Assembly: GCA_021414305.1 (NCBI GenBank)
Contig: JAIOOS010000024.1
Span: 62,001 to 126,000 of the forward strand
Direction: 5' to 3'
From: Burkholderiales bacterium
GTDB lineage: Bacteria; Pseudomonadota; Gammaproteobacteria; Burkholderiales; Burkholderiaceae_C
DNA: 64,000 nt
Notes under the pieces: model-generated
Seen by the model: the letters and a program-made list of their open reading frames with translations, nothing else
What the model was told of the DNA's origin: nothing
The model's database searches: none
Translations under genes and position numbers: made by a program
In this document: positions 16,200-24,379 of the stretch, piece by piece
Layout of the letters: each line of letters starts with the position of its first letter
How positions within the stretch are numbered: position 1 is the first letter of the stretch

Positions 16200-16430
16200 C
16201 TACTTCGGCGCCGCGTAGTCGTTCTGCGCCTGGGCGCGGGCGCGCAGCTGCGCCTCCCAGGCCGCCTGGTCGCTGGCGACCCAGCCCGGCGCGTTGTAGT
16301 CGGCGTTGCCGCCCTTCCAGCCCGGCACGTCGAACTTCTTGACCACCGATGACGTCGTCTGCGACTTTTCTCCGCACGCCGCCAGCGCGAGCGCGAGCAC
16401 CATGCAGCCGAGGGCGGCGCGGCCGATCAC
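16200..16430 (-). CDS. Small lipoprotein in the formate dehydrogenase operon
   Basis: A 76-residue protein with a lipoprotein signal peptide. The hydrophobic stretch ends in LALAAC, so Cys19 would be lipidated and the mature part is about 58 residues (GEKSQTTSSVVKKFDVPG and on). The GTG at 16430 is chosen because it overlaps the stop of the beta-subunit gene (GTGA), indicating translational coupling; an internal ATG at 16403 would shorten the signal peptide. I know no named domain. Its position between the beta and gamma subunit genes suggests an accessory subunit, which is unproven. Confidence 0.75.
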   Translation of the reverse strand: MIGRAALGCMVLALALAACGEKSQTTSSVVKKFDVPGWKGGNADYNAPGWVASDQAAWEAQLRARAQAQNDYAAPK

Positions 16431-17056
16431 GACTTCTTCACCTCGGGCTGGGCCTGGCCCTTGCCCGGTGCCGGTTTCCCGTAGGCGGTGCCCCAGCCCC
16501 AGACCTCGCTGCCCTTGCCGCGGTTGAGCACGCGGGTGCGGAAGATGTCGGCGACGACATCGCCGTCGCCGCCGAGCAGCGCCTTGGTCGAGCACATCTC
16601 GGCGCAGGCCGGAAGCTTGCCTTCGGCCAGGCGGTTGCGCCCGTACTTGGCGTTCTCGGCCTCGCTGCCGTTGGCCTCGGGGCCGCCGGCGCAAAAGGTG
16701 CACTTGTCCATCTTGCCGCGCAGGCCGAAGGTGCCGTTCGACGGGAACTGCGGCGCGCCGAACGGGCAGGCGTATGAGCAGTAGCCGCAGCCGATGCAGA
16801 CGTCCTTGTCGTGCAGTACCACGCCCTCGTCGGTGCGGTAGAAGCAGTCGACCGGGCAGACGGCCATGCACGGCGCGTCGGAGCAGTGCATGCAGGCGAC
16901 CGAGATGCTGCGCTCGCCGGAGACGCCGTCGTTCAGCGTGACGACGCGGCGCCGGTTCACGCCCCACGGAACGTTGTGCTCGGCCTTGCAGGCGGTGACG
17001 CAGCCGTTGCACTCGATGCAACGCTCGGCGTCGCAGATGAATTTCATTCGTGCCAT
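16427..17056 (-). CDS. fdh3B: Formate dehydrogenase FDH3 beta subunit (4 x 4Fe-4S)
   Basis: A 209-residue iron-sulfur protein with four ferredoxin-type cysteine clusters: CIECNGCVTAC near residue 14, CMHCSDAPCMAVCP near 55, CIGCGYCSYACP near 87, and CTFC with CAEMC further on. It relays electrons from the molybdenum/tungsten subunit to the cytochrome b subunit. It lacks the C-terminal membrane helix of E. coli FdnH, which fits the shorter FDH3 type. A 13-base gap separates it from fdhA. Confidence 0.94.
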   Translation of the reverse strand: MARMKFICDAERCIECNGCVTACKAEHNVPWGVNRRRVVTLNDGVSGERSISVACMHCSDAPCMAVCPVDCFYRTDEGVVLHDKDVCIGCGYCSYACPFGAPQFPSNGTFGLRGKMDKCTFCAGGPEANGSEAENAKYGRNRLAEGKLPACAEMCSTKALLGGDGDVVADIFRTRVLNRGKGSEVWGWGTAYGKPAPGKGQAQPEVKKS

Positions 17057-17069
17057 CGTTCTTCTCCCG

Positions 17070-20024
17070 TTACGCCGCGCGTTCGACTTGGCAGACCGTT
17101 GTCTTGGTTTCCTGCATCATCGTCACGCTGTCGTAGCCGTAGGTCGTGGCCGTGTTGACGGCCTCGCCGCGAACGACCGGGTACGCGCCGTCCGGGTAGT
17201 ACTGCAGGAGGTCGACGCCCTGCCAGCGACCCGAGAAGTGGAACGGCAGCCAGACCGTGCCGCGATCGACCCGCTCGGTGACGAGGGCCTGGACGAGGAG
17301 CTTGGCGCCGGTGGGCGACTTGACCCAGACCTTCTCGCCGTCGCGAATGCCCCGGTCGTTGGCGGCGGCCGGATTGATCTCGATGAACATCTCCTGCTGC
17401 AGTTCGGCCAGCCATGGGTTCGAGCGGGTTTCCTCGCCGCCGCCCTCGTACTCGACCAAGCGCCCCGAACTCATGATGAGCGGGAACTGCTGGCCGATGT
17501 CCTTGTTCTTCTCCTGGACGCTCTTGAACAGGGTCGGCAGGCGCCAGAAAGCCTTCTTGTCATCGTGCGTCGGGTACTTGGCGACGAGGTCCGGCCGGGT
17601 CGAATAGAGCGGCTCGCGGTGCAACGGCACGGGGTCGGGGAAGTTCCAGACCACCGCCCGCGCCTTCGCGTTGCCGAACGGATGGCAGCCGTGGTTCTTC
17701 ATCGCCACGCGGATGATCCCGCCCGACAGGTCGGTCTTCCAGTTCTTGCCTTCGGCGGCGGCCTTCTCGGCGTCGGTGAGCTCGTTCCACCAGCCGAGCT
17801 TCTTCAGCAGCAGGTGGTCGAACTCGGGATAGCCGGTCGTGATATCCGCGCCCTTCGAGTACGAGCCGTCGGCGGCCAGCAGGTCCACGCCGTCCTTCTC
17901 GACGCCGAAGTTGGCGCGGAAGTTGCCGCCGCCGTCCATCACGTGGCGGCTGGTGTCGTACAGGTTGGGCGAGCCCGGATGTTTCATCTCCGGCGTACCG
18001 AAGCACGGCCAGGGCAGGCCGAAGTAGTCGCCGTCGAGCTTGTAGCCGGTTTCCTTGTCGACGCCGCCCTTGGCGCGCAGCGTCTTCACGTCGAAGACGT
18101 TCATGTTGCGCATGTGCGCCTTCAGCCGCTCGGGCGACTGGCCTGTATAGCCGATCGTCCAGCAGCTCTGGTTGACCTCGCGCAGGATCGACTCGACCTC
18201 CGGCTCCATCATGCCGGCCTTGCCCGCCACCAGCTTGGTCTTGGCCATCAGCTCCTTGTCGAAGCCGAGCTTTTGCGCCAGCTGGTACATGATCATCTGG
18301 TCGGTGCGCGACTCGAACAGCGGCTCGATCACCTTCTCGCGCCACTGGAGCGAGCGGTTCGACGCGGTCACCGAGCCCGAGGTCTCGAACTGCGTCGCCG
18401 CCGGCAGCAGGTAGACGGCACGGTTGGCGTTGAGCTCGCCGGCCTTGCCGGGCATCGCCGCCATTGCCGCCGAGGCCGACGGATACGGATCGATGACGAC
18501 GAGCAGGTCGAGCTTGTCCATCGCCGTCTTCATCTCGGCGCCGCGGCTCTGCGAGTTCGGCGCGTGGCCCCAGAAGATCAGGCCGCGCAGGTTCGAGTCC
18601 TGGTCGATCAGCTCGTTCTTCTCGAGCACGCCGTCGATCCAGCGCGAGACCGTCATGCCGGGCTTGCCCATCATGCCCGGCGCGTACTGCTTCTTGATCC
18701 ACTCGAAGTCGACGCCCCAGACCTTGGCGAAGTGCTTCCACGAGCCCTCGGCCAGGCCGTAGTAGCCGGGCAGCGAGTCGGGATTCGGGCCGATGTCGGT
18801 CGCGCCCTGCACGTTGTCGTGGCCGCGGAAGATGTTGGCGCCGCCGCCCGAGACGCCGACGTTGCCGAGCGCCAGCTGCACGATGCACGAAGCTCGCACC
18901 ATCGCGTTGCCGATCGTGTGCTGGGTCTGGCCCATGCACCAGACGAGCGTGCTCGGCCGGTTCTCGGCCATGGTCTTGGCGGCCTGGTAACAGGTCGCCT
19001 CGTCGACGCCGCTCGCCTCCAGGACCTTGTCGGGGGTCCACTTGGCGAGCACCTCGTCGCGGATCTTGTCCATGCCGTAGACGCGTGCCTTGATGTACTC
19101 CTTGTCTTCCCAGCCGTTCTTGAAGATGTGGTGCAGCATTCCGAACAGGAAGGGGATGTCCGAGCCCGAGCGAATGCGGATGTACTGGTCGGCCTTGGCG
19201 GCGGTTCGGGTGAAGCGCGGATCGACCACGATCATCTTCGTGCCGGTCTCCTTCGCGTGCAGCATGTGCAGGAGCGATACCGGATGCGCCTCGGCGGCGT
19301 TCGACCCGATGTACAGCGCCGCCTTCGAGTTGCGCATGTCGTTGTACGAGTTCGTCATCGCCCCGTAGCCCCACGTGTTCGCGACGCCCGCGACCGTGGT
19401 GGAGTGGCAGATGCGGGCCTGGTGGTCGCAGTTGTTGCTGCCCCAGAGGCTCACCCACTTGCGCAGCAGGTAGGACTGCTCGTTGTTGTGCTTCGACGAG
19501 CCGACGACGAAGATCGAGTCGGGCCCGCTCGCCTTCTTCAGCTCGAGCATCTTGGCGCTGATCTCGGCCAGCGCCTGGTCCCAGCCGATCTTCTGGTACT
19601 TGCCGTCGACCAGCTTCATCGGCGACTTGAGGCGATAGTCGCCGTGGCCGTGCTCGCGCAGCGCAGCGCCCTTGGCGCAGTGCGCGCCGAGATTGATGGG
19701 CGAGTCGAACACCGGCTCCTGGCGGACCCAGACGCCGTTCTCGACCACCGCGTCGACGGCGCAGCCGACCGAGCAGTGGGTGCAGACCGTTCGGCGGACG
19801 ACCGGCTTGGCCGCGGCCCCGGCCGGCGCATCGGCGGCCTTGGCCTTTCGCACCAGGCTGAGCTGCGAGGTCGCGAGGCCGACGCCGACGCCCAGGCCGG
19901 AGCGGCGCAGGAACGAGCGCCGATCCATGGTCGGGATGGCACGGCCGACGCCGCGCTCCAGGCTGGATACCAGCGACGAGGCCGGAGCGCTGCCGCGTCC
20001 GGAGGATTTGCGCGTGAGCAGCAT
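17070..20024 (-). CDS. fdhA: Formate dehydrogenase catalytic (alpha) subunit, cysteine type
   Basis: A 984-residue molybdopterin oxidoreductase. A Tat signal (DRRSFLRRSG, Arg35-Arg36) directs folded export. The N-terminal 4Fe-4S cluster uses Cys81, Cys84, Cys88 and Cys116. The metal ligand in DHQARICHSTTVAGVAN is Cys206, where E. coli FdnG has selenocysteine, so no SECIS element is needed. The bis-MGD domain and the C-terminal dinucleotide-binding domain are complete. It oxidises formate to CO2 in the periplasm. The long N-terminal stretch before the twin arginines (MLLTRKSSGRG) is usual in related proteins and supports the ATG at 20024. Tungsten or molybdenum cannot be told from the sequence. 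Confidence 0.96.
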   Translation of the reverse strand: MLLTRKSSGRGSAPASSLVSSLERGVGRAIPTMDRRSFLRRSGLGVGVGLATSQLSLVRKAKAADAPAGAAAKPVVRRTVCTHCSVGCAVDAVVENGVWVRQEPVFDSPINLGAHCAKGAALREHGHGDYRLKSPMKLVDGKYQKIGWDQALAEISAKMLELKKASGPDSIFVVGSSKHNNEQSYLLRKWVSLWGSNNCDHQARICHSTTVAGVANTWGYGAMTNSYNDMRNSKAALYIGSNAAEAHPVSLLHMLHAKETGTKMIVVDPRFTRTAAKADQYIRIRSGSDIPFLFGMLHHIFKNGWEDKEYIKARVYGMDKIRDEVLAKWTPDKVLEASGVDEATCYQAAKTMAENRPSTLVWCMGQTQHTIGNAMVRASCIVQLALGNVGVSGGGANIFRGHDNVQGATDIGPNPDSLPGYYGLAEGSWKHFAKVWGVDFEWIKKQYAPGMMGKPGMTVSRWIDGVLEKNELIDQDSNLRGLIFWGHAPNSQSRGAEMKTAMDKLDLLVVIDPYPSASAAMAAMPGKAGELNANRAVYLLPAATQFETSGSVTASNRSLQWREKVIEPLFESRTDQMIMYQLAQKLGFDKELMAKTKLVAGKAGMMEPEVESILREVNQSCWTIGYTGQSPERLKAHMRNMNVFDVKTLRAKGGVDKETGYKLDGDYFGLPWPCFGTPEMKHPGSPNLYDTSRHVMDGGGNFRANFGVEKDGVDLLAADGSYSKGADITTGYPEFDHLLLKKLGWWNELTDAEKAAAEGKNWKTDLSGGIIRVAMKNHGCHPFGNAKARAVVWNFPDPVPLHREPLYSTRPDLVAKYPTHDDKKAFWRLPTLFKSVQEKNKDIGQQFPLIMSSGRLVEYEGGGEETRSNPWLAELQQEMFIEINPAAANDRGIRDGEKVWVKSPTGAKLLVQALVTERVDRGTVWLPFHFSGRWQGVDLLQYYPDGAYPVVRGEAVNTATTYGYDSVTMMQETKTTVCQVERAA

Positions 20025-20049
20025 CGGTTTCTCCGCGATCGAAGGCCGG

Positions 20050-20289
20050 TCAGGCCTTCGTGGTTTCGTAGTAGCGCAGGACGTGCGGCGTGAGGCGGTA
20101 GCCCTCGCCTTCGGCCGCCGCGGGTACAGCGGCGACAGCGGCTTCGGCGATCACGCCACGGTGCAGCGCACCCGCCGCGACGGCGGCGGCGCCGACCGCG
20201 CCGGCGCCGAGAAGGAGGCCGCGACGGCCGGTGCGGACCGGCGACGGCTCGCCTTCGGGCAGGGTCTGCGGGGCGGTTCGGGGCTTCAT
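20050..20289 (-). CDS. Formate dehydrogenase region Tat-signal protein
   Basis: A 79-residue protein with a twin-arginine-like signal (TGRRGLLLGAGAVGAAAVAAG) and a short mature part ending in GYRLTPHVLRYYETTKA. It matches the small 'formate dehydrogenase region TAT target' proteins found directly before fdhA in proteobacteria; function is unknown. The ATG at 20289 has a clear ribosome site (GAAGGAG) 7 bases upstream. It is the first gene behind the operon promoter, 25 bases before fdhA. Confidence 0.85.
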   Translation of the reverse strand: MKPRTAPQTLPEGEPSPVRTGRRGLLLGAGAVGAAAVAAGALHRGVIAEAAVAAVPAAAEGEGYRLTPHVLRYYETTKA

Positions 20290-20335
20290 CGCGCTGTCTC
20301 CTTCGGATCCAGGCCCGGACAAGGGCTTCCCTGGG

Positions 20336-20364
20336 AATCTATTCAGTCCCCCGAGAGCCGTCAA
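20336..20364 (-). promoter_or_regulatory. Sigma-70 promoter of the formate dehydrogenase operon
   Basis: On the minus strand, TTGACG (20364-20359) is followed after exactly 17 bases by TAGATT (20341-20336). This is close to the sigma-70 consensus and sits about 47 bases before the first ATG at 20289. It would drive the Tat protein, fdhA, fdh3B, the lipoprotein, fdoI, the exported protein and fdhD. Confidence 0.7.
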
Positions 20365-20399
20365 TCGGGATATGTCAGCGGCTTCATAGGGGTGAGGGG

Positions 20400-21035
20400 T
20401 CAGGCGTCGAGCAGATCGAGCCCTTGCGCCTCGACCGCGAAAAAATCACGGCTGAAGCCCGCCAGGGCGCGATAGAAGTCGGCCCGGGGATGCGCTTCGA
20501 GCGCGTCGCAGAGCGGCTCGACCCAGCCGCGCAGGTGGGCGTTGAAGAAGCGCTGCTGCGCGCCGAGGTTGCTCACGCCCAGGTCCTCGCCGGCGATCAG
20601 GAAGCGCATCACCTCGCACAGGCTGGCAATGTGGTCCTCGGTCTCGCTCACCTCCTCGGGCCGCTCGAGGCCGAGCGCGCTCAGATCCTGGCGCAACGCG
20701 ACCAGCGGCTTGGCGTTCAGGCTGCCGGCGAGATGGAACGACGCGTAGAGAAACACCTCCGGCTTGCCGACGCCGAGGAACAGGTCCGCGTACTCGTCGG
20801 CGACGGCGGCGGCCTCGAGGCGACGCGAGGCGGCGACCAGCTCGCCCCAGGCGCGCTCGAGGAACGCGCCCTGCACCGGCGCCTCGGTGACGGCGACCCG
20901 GAGCTGCGAATAGAGCTCCGCGTCGGGCGGCGCATAGAACAGATGGGCGAGGAGGCCGTAGACCTCGGCGCGGGCGAGCTCCTCGTGCTCGCCCGTTGCG
21001 CGAAAGCCCACCGCCGGCATGCGCTGCGAACTCAT
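20400..21035 (-). CDS. TorD-family molecular chaperone
   Basis: A 211-residue all-helical protein of the TorD/DmsD family, which binds Tat signal peptides and apo-molybdoenzymes until the cofactor is inserted. The region EYADLFLGVGKPEVFLYASF matches the conserved E-Y-x-x-L-F motif followed by the P-x-x-S-x-Y-like block, and EDHIASLCEVMRFLI matches the second conserved block. The ATG overlaps the polyferredoxin stop (ATGA). It most likely serves fdhA, which starts about 375 bases downstream. Confidence 0.88.
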   Translation of the reverse strand: MSSQRMPAVGFRATGEHEELARAEVYGLLAHLFYAPPDAELYSQLRVAVTEAPVQGAFLERAWGELVAASRRLEAAAVADEYADLFLGVGKPEVFLYASFHLAGSLNAKPLVALRQDLSALGLERPEEVSETEDHIASLCEVMRFLIAGEDLGVSNLGAQQRFFNAHLRGWVEPLCDALEAHPRADFYRALAGFSRDFFAVEAQGLDLLDA

Positions 21036-23251
21036 AGCTCGTCGATCCGGACTTCGCCGGGATCGGTGTGGATGTCGATGATCCGGCAGTCGCCGCACAT
21101 CTTCAGGCGCGCGGCGGCCGCGCCCTGGAACATGGCATGGCCGCTCAGCTTCGAGACCATGAGCTCGATCGCGCGCAGCGTGCCGAAGGGCTTGCCGCAG
21201 CGCACGCAGCAGAACGGCTCGGCCTCGTTCAGAACGCGCGCCTGCGCCCTTGCCTTGCCGCCGTCGGCGAGCAGCAGGCGCGGCTCCAGCCGGATCGCGT
21301 CTTCCGGACAGGTGGTCGCGCACAGGCCGCACTGGACGCAGTTCTTCTCGAAGAAGCGAAGCTGCGGCCGGTCGCTGTTGTCGGCCAGTGCCGCCTCCGG
21401 GCAGGCGCCGACGCAGGCCAGGCAGAGCGTGCAGGCGGCGGTGTCGACGATCAGGTTGCCGAACGGGCTGGCCGGCGCCGGCAGCGCGATCGCGTCGGGC
21501 ACGACGGCGGCGCATTGCATCAGGTGGTCGAGCGCGAGGTCGAGGGTGCTGCGCTTGTCCGCCTGGACAGTGAAGGTCGCGTGGCGGCCGACGCCGGTCG
21601 CCGGCGCCGCCGCCAGCGCCCGGTCGACGGCCGCCAGCGCCGGATCGGGGGCCGCCCGGCCGCGGTTCGCCACGACGGCGGGCGCGGGACCGCTGGGCCG
21701 GACGGCGAGCGCATCGACGCCGACTCCCGCCGCGTCGACGATCGCGAAGTGGCCGGCGCCGAAGCCGAGGCCGGTCAGGATCGCCTGCGCCACCTCCATC
21801 TGCGCCGCGACCGCGCGCCGGTAGTCGGGCGCCTCTTCCTCGGTCATCAGGACCCAGACCTGCGCCGCGCCGAGCGCCACCGCCGAAAGCCAGAGATCGA
21901 TGCCGACCGAGGCGGTGTGCCAGACCTCGAGCGGCAGCACCCGCGCCGGCAGGCCGCGCACGGTCGCGTCGGTGCGAGCGGCCCGGCCGAGCGCGCCGAT
22001 GACGCGCGCGCCCGCACCCTGGCTGTGGATCAGCAGCGCGGCGTCGCGGCCGCCGGCGCGCGCGTAGGTGGCGAGCAATGTGCGGATGCGCGAGCCCAGC
22101 GCTTCCGGTCGCGGCGTCGCATAGCTCAGCGCCCCGCTCGGGCAGACCGTGGTGCAGGCGCCGCAGCCGACGCACAGGTGCGGCTCGACGACGATGCCGC
22201 CGCCGCCGGTGCGGCCCTTGAGCGAGGCATCGCTGCGGATCGCGCCGGCCGAGCAGACCTCGATGCAGGCGACGCAGCCGATCTGCTCGTTGCGGCTGTG
22301 CGCGCAGATCTTCTGCTTGTAGTTGAAGAACTTCGGCTTCTCGAACTCGCCCACGCTCTCGCGCAGCTGCAGCACCGCATCGATCAGCGCCGCGTCGTCG
22401 GTCGCATGGAAGTATCCCTGCGGCGGCTGGTGCAGGGCGATCTGCGCCACCGCGCCGAGGTCGAGCACCAGGTCGAACGATTCACTGACTTCCTGAGCGG
22501 CGCGCTCGAAGTCGATCGCCCCGGCGGCCTCGCAGACGCGGACGCACTCCCGATGTCCGGTGCACTTCGCCAGGTCGATCTGGTAGCTGAAGTCGATCGC
22601 CTGCTCCGGACAGGCGGCGATGCAGGCGTTGCAGCGCGTGCACAGGTCGAGGTCGATCGGGTTGGCGCTGGTCCAGCTCGCCGCGAAGGCGCCGAGCCAG
22701 CCGGTCAGGCTCGTCAGCGTGCCGGCGTGCACCGCCATCGTCCGCTCCTGCGGCAGCGTGCCGGCGGCGCGCGAGAGCAGGATCGTGACGTCGAGCTTGT
22801 CGGCGAGCATCCGCGCTGCGCGCGTGGCCGCGTCGGCCGGGCCGATCACCAGCACGCGGCCGGCGGAGACGTAGCTCACGACCGGCACCGGCTCGGCAGG
22901 CGGGAGCTGCGCCGCAGCGATCAGCGCCGCCAGCTTGGGCAGCGCGGCGTGGGCATCCTTCGACCAGCCGCCCGATTCGCGAATGTTGACGAAGCGGATC
23001 GGCCGCTCGGCCACGCCTGCGGCGCCCTCGGTTTCCTCGTTCAGCTCGAGGAAGAGCCGGCTCTCCTGGGTGCAGGCGACGAGCAGGGCGTCGCCGCCCT
23101 TGGCCGCGCGCTGGAATGCGCCGGCCTCGCGCCGGCACAGGGTCGAGTGGACCGTCTCGAGCCCGGCTCCCGCATCAGGCCCGAGGGCGCGGCGCAGCGC
23201 CGGACCGTCCAGGGGCATCGTCTTGTTGCAATCGCAGATCAGGGTCGTCAT
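21032..23251 (-). CDS. Polyferredoxin of the formate dehydrogenase cluster
   Basis: A 739-residue cytoplasmic protein with many cysteine clusters. In order: CDCNKTMP at the N terminus; CTRCNACIAACP; the irregular CTGHRECVRVCEAAG; CAHSRNEQIGCVACIEVC; CVGCGACTTVCP in the middle; then CTLCLACVGACP and CVQCGLCATTCP. The C-terminal pair CVRCGKPFG and CGDCRIID looks like a zinc-ribbon or rubredoxin-like site. That allows about six 4Fe-4S clusters. The linker parts have nucleotide-binding character (GRVLVIGPADAATRAARMLA). The gene is conserved next to torD and fdhA in betaproteobacteria. Its partner and job (electron relay or maturation) are not known to me. Confidence 0.85.
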   Translation of the reverse strand: MTTLICDCNKTMPLDGPALRRALGPDAGAGLETVHSTLCRREAGAFQRAAKGGDALLVACTQESRLFLELNEETEGAAGVAERPIRFVNIRESGGWSKDAHAALPKLAALIAAAQLPPAEPVPVVSYVSAGRVLVIGPADAATRAARMLADKLDVTILLSRAAGTLPQERTMAVHAGTLTSLTGWLGAFAASWTSANPIDLDLCTRCNACIAACPEQAIDFSYQIDLAKCTGHRECVRVCEAAGAIDFERAAQEVSESFDLVLDLGAVAQIALHQPPQGYFHATDDAALIDAVLQLRESVGEFEKPKFFNYKQKICAHSRNEQIGCVACIEVCSAGAIRSDASLKGRTGGGGIVVEPHLCVGCGACTTVCPSGALSYATPRPEALGSRIRTLLATYARAGGRDAALLIHSQGAGARVIGALGRAARTDATVRGLPARVLPLEVWHTASVGIDLWLSAVALGAAQVWVLMTEEEAPDYRRAVAAQMEVAQAILTGLGFGAGHFAIVDAAGVGVDALAVRPSGPAPAVVANRGRAAPDPALAAVDRALAAAPATGVGRHATFTVQADKRSTLDLALDHLMQCAAVVPDAIALPAPASPFGNLIVDTAACTLCLACVGACPEAALADNSDRPQLRFFEKNCVQCGLCATTCPEDAIRLEPRLLLADGGKARAQARVLNEAEPFCCVRCGKPFGTLRAIELMVSKLSGHAMFQGAAAARLKMCGDCRIIDIHTDPGEVRIDEL

Positions 23252-23858
23252 CGGGGCGGGTCGGGGAAACGGAAGCGATAGGTGCCGGGTCGTCGAGGCG
23301 CATGGACTCTGCCATCTCGGGCGGCGAGGCACCATCGGTGGATGCCGCAGCGGCTTCCGGCAGCGCGGTGGGCGGGCTTTCCGCGGCCGGCTCCTCGTGG
23401 TCGAACAGGCCGAGGAAGCGGGCCTGGGTCATCTGCCGCAGCATCGAGTCGGGAATCGGGTCGGGCTTGCCGTAGTCGTCGATGTAGGTGTCGAGCCCGT
23501 CCATCACGTTGAAGTGCGGGTCGCTGAACAGTTTCTTCATCGCCGCGTTGCTGACGTCGGCATCGACGCCGGCGCCGACGAAGCGCGAGTAGTCGGAGCT
23601 GCGCGTCAGGGTGGCCACGTCTGCCATCGTCGGCCGCGGGGGCGGCGGCGGCTCGACCGGCTCGACGGGCGGGGGCGCCGCCGGCGGCACGGCGGCCGCG
23701 GGCACGAGCGGCGCCGGCGCGGCGCCGGTGGCCGCCTCGCCGGGCCGCGTCGCGACGCGCGCCGGCCCCGCTTCGGGCTCGGCCTCGGGCAGGCCGCTTC
23801 GCACCCGGGCCTTGCGCCGGGCCCAGCGCTGCAGGAAGCCGTCGTCCTCGCCGCTCAT
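23175..23858 (-). CDS. DUF3306-domain protein
   Basis: A 227-residue soluble protein. MSGEDDGFLQRWARRKARVR opens the family, a Pro/Ala-rich spacer follows, and then the conserved core SSDYSRFVGAGVDADVSNAAM with KKLFSDPHFNVMDGLDTYID (about residues 85-130). The function is unknown, but the family occurs with formate dehydrogenase genes. The 5' end overlaps the DUF3305 stop (ATGA). The 3' end overlaps the polyferredoxin start by 77 bases, an unusually long overlap, so the C-terminal 25 residues may be poorly conserved. Confidence 0.85.
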   Translation of the reverse strand: MSGEDDGFLQRWARRKARVRSGLPEAEPEAGPARVATRPGEAATGAAPAPLVPAAAVPPAAPPPVEPVEPPPPPRPTMADVATLTRSSDYSRFVGAGVDADVSNAAMKKLFSDPHFNVMDGLDTYIDDYGKPDPIPDSMLRQMTQARFLGLFDHEEPAAESPPTALPEAAAASTDGASPPEMAESMRLDDPAPIASVSPTRPDDDPDLRLQQDDAPGRSGAAPRPRA

Positions 23859-24361
23859 CGCCGCTCGCCCGGCGCAACGAACGACTGCGGCCTGCGCCGC
23901 TTCTTCGGCTCGGGCCGGTAGTGCTCATCGGTGTAGGCCTGCAGCCAGGCGGCCAGATCCGCCGGCAGCGGCACGTTGTCGACCCGCTCCTGCGCGTCGA
24001 GCCAGCGCCCGGCCTCGTTGTACGACAGGCTCACCGTCTCCGGCCATGCGCGCGACGGGTCCGCGTCGTCGATGCGCCAGACCACGAACCAGACCGGCGA
24101 ACCCGAGCTGAGGTTCAGCCAGTAGCCCTCGGCCTGGTCGCGGAACAGCTCGAGGGTGAAGCCGGGATGCAGCGTCGTCTGCAGCTTGCCGTCGTCGCGC
24201 AGGACGCGCGGCTCGAGGCCGAACTCGTCCTCGTGCGTGACCACCTCGGCGATACGAAAGCGCCAGTCTTCCCAGCGGTTCGGCTCGGCCTCGCGCTCCA
24301 TCACCACCGCGACCCGGACCGCGGGGCGCGGCAGGACGTGCGGTACGTCGGCTTCGGTCAT
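23855..24361 (-). CDS. DUF3305-domain protein
   Basis: A 168-residue soluble protein whose core (RVAVVMEREAEPNRWEDWRF, then LYPG-like LHPGFTLELFRDQAEGYWLN and PVWFVVWRID) matches the DUF3305 family found with formate dehydrogenase clusters. The C-terminal tail is basic (PEPKKRRRPQ). No catalytic motif is seen. It is 18 bases downstream of apbC and overlaps the DUF3306 gene, so it sits in the same leftward run. A maturation role is inferred from position only. Confidence 0.85.
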   Translation of the reverse strand: MTEADVPHVLPRPAVRVAVVMEREAEPNRWEDWRFRIAEVVTHEDEFGLEPRVLRDDGKLQTTLHPGFTLELFRDQAEGYWLNLSSGSPVWFVVWRIDDADPSRAWPETVSLSYNEAGRWLDAQERVDNVPLPADLAAWLQAYTDEHYRPEPKKRRRPQSFVAPGERR

Positions 24362-24379
24362 GGCGCGGCCCCGAAGACC

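Noticed and set aside
16866..20093. Open frame of 1075 codons on the plus strand
   Set aside because: It is antisense to fdhA and part of fdh3B, has no domain motif and is Arg/Leu/Val-rich as expected of a GC-driven shadow frame; the minus strand carries an intact formate dehydrogenase.
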